A stretch of DNA of 29,212 nt from JANLQX01 sp031423635. Lineage in GTDB: Bacteria > Actinomycetota > Acidimicrobiia > Acidimicrobiales > JANYDT01. This document shows positions 28,924-29,212 of the stretch, in pieces. The notes beneath the pieces were generated by a model. The model had not been told where the DNA came from. It ran no database searches and saw nothing but the letters and a program-made list of their open reading frames with translations. The stretch is taken from positions 1 through 29,212 of the forward strand of contig JANPFX010000120.1 in the NCBI GenBank assembly GCA_031423635.1, read 5' to 3'. Positions within the stretch are counted from its first letter, which is position 1; every line of letters begins with the position of its first letter. The position numbers and the translations under genes are program-made.

Positions 28924-29212
28924 CTACTCGGGAGTTTCCGTGCGGCGCCAGCGGAGCCAGGACTCCATGAAGGGGTCGAGATCACCGTCGATGACACCGG
29001 CAACGTTGCCGGTCTCGTACTCCGTGCGGAGGTCTTTGACCATCTGATACGGGGCCATCACGTAGGAGCGGATCTGGTTTCCCCAGGCCGCGTCCTTCTG
29101 CGGTCCGGTGATCGAGGCCATCTTCGCATCGGCCTCCTGGCGCGCCCGCTCCAGGAGCTTCACCGCCAACATGTCCATTGCCCGCGCCCGGTTCTGGATC
29201 TGGCTGCGCTCG
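28924..29212 (-). CDS. prfB: Peptide chain release factor 2, C-terminal part (5' end cut by window edge)
   Basis: Release factor that ends translation at UGA and UAA. Only the last 95 residues are visible. They match the family C-terminus: ERSQIQNRARAMDMLAVKLLE, WGNQIRSYVMAPYQMVKDLRT, the highly conserved ETGNVAGVIDGDLDPF and the closing MESWLRWRRTETPE. The catalytic GGQ and the stop-codon-reading SPF motifs lie beyond the right edge, as would any programmed frameshift site. ftsE and ftsX follow on the same strand after 252 bp of palindrome-rich DNA. Confidence 0.95.
   Translation of the reverse strand, partial: ERSQIQNRARAMDMLAVKLLERARQEADAKMASITGPQKDAAWGNQIRSYVMAPYQMVKDLRTEYETGNVAGVIDGDLDPFMESWLRWRRTETPE

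Overview
The window is GC-rich, densely packed bacterial chromosome. Short intergenic gaps, many GTG starts, several apparently leaderless genes, a 13E12-type HNH protein, an MmpL-like transporter, a WS/DGAT acyltransferase, an ECF42-type sigma factor with its DGPF partner, and a prfB-ftsE-ftsX block all point to Actinomycetota. An uncultured or poorly known lineage such as Acidimicrobiia is plausible, but that is inference. No rRNA, tRNA, CRISPR array or intact insertion sequence was seen.

Left part (1-10.25 kb). A minus-strand run reads enoyl-CoA hydratase/isomerase (PaaG-like), M48 membrane peptidase, SDR oxidoreductase, then purine nucleoside phosphorylase, which leaves the left edge. An orphan, degenerate PIN-domain gene follows on the plus strand. 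A NarL/DesR-type two-component system (kinase and regulator overlapping by 4 bp) is divergent from an MmpL-family RND exporter, so it probably controls it. A secreted glycerophosphodiesterase is divergent from mtnA (methionine salvage), with only 23 bp between the start codons.

Middle (10.25-16.2 kb). A secreted protein of unknown function is split by a frameshift. It is followed by a Nudix-GNAT fusion, a second GNAT acetyltransferase, an FAD monooxygenase and a 0.73-kb stretch with no recognisable gene. The stretch ends in a LexA-like palindrome overlapping the promoter of an N-terminally short 13E12/HNH gene.

Right-middle (16.2-21.7 kb). A WS/DGAT acyltransferase with an unusual lysine-rich, KPAVK-repeat tail overlaps an alpha/beta hydrolase gene, suggesting a lipid-ester pair. 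Next come a secreted SH3-like protein, a DGPF/YCII protein preceded by a TGTCGA-17-CGTC promoter, and an ECF42-type sigma factor.

Right part (21.7-29.2 kb). A SAM methyltransferase, translationally coupled to a small coiled-coil protein, is divergent from a tight operon: an unknown 93-residue protein, a PaaK-like adenylate-forming enzyme and an amidase, followed by trmL and mug. Nested inverted repeats lie between the divergent units. This cassette is the best candidate here for an uncharacterised pathway. The window ends with ftsX, ftsE and the 3' part of prfB on the minus strand. A cluster of strong palindromes separates ftsE from prfB.
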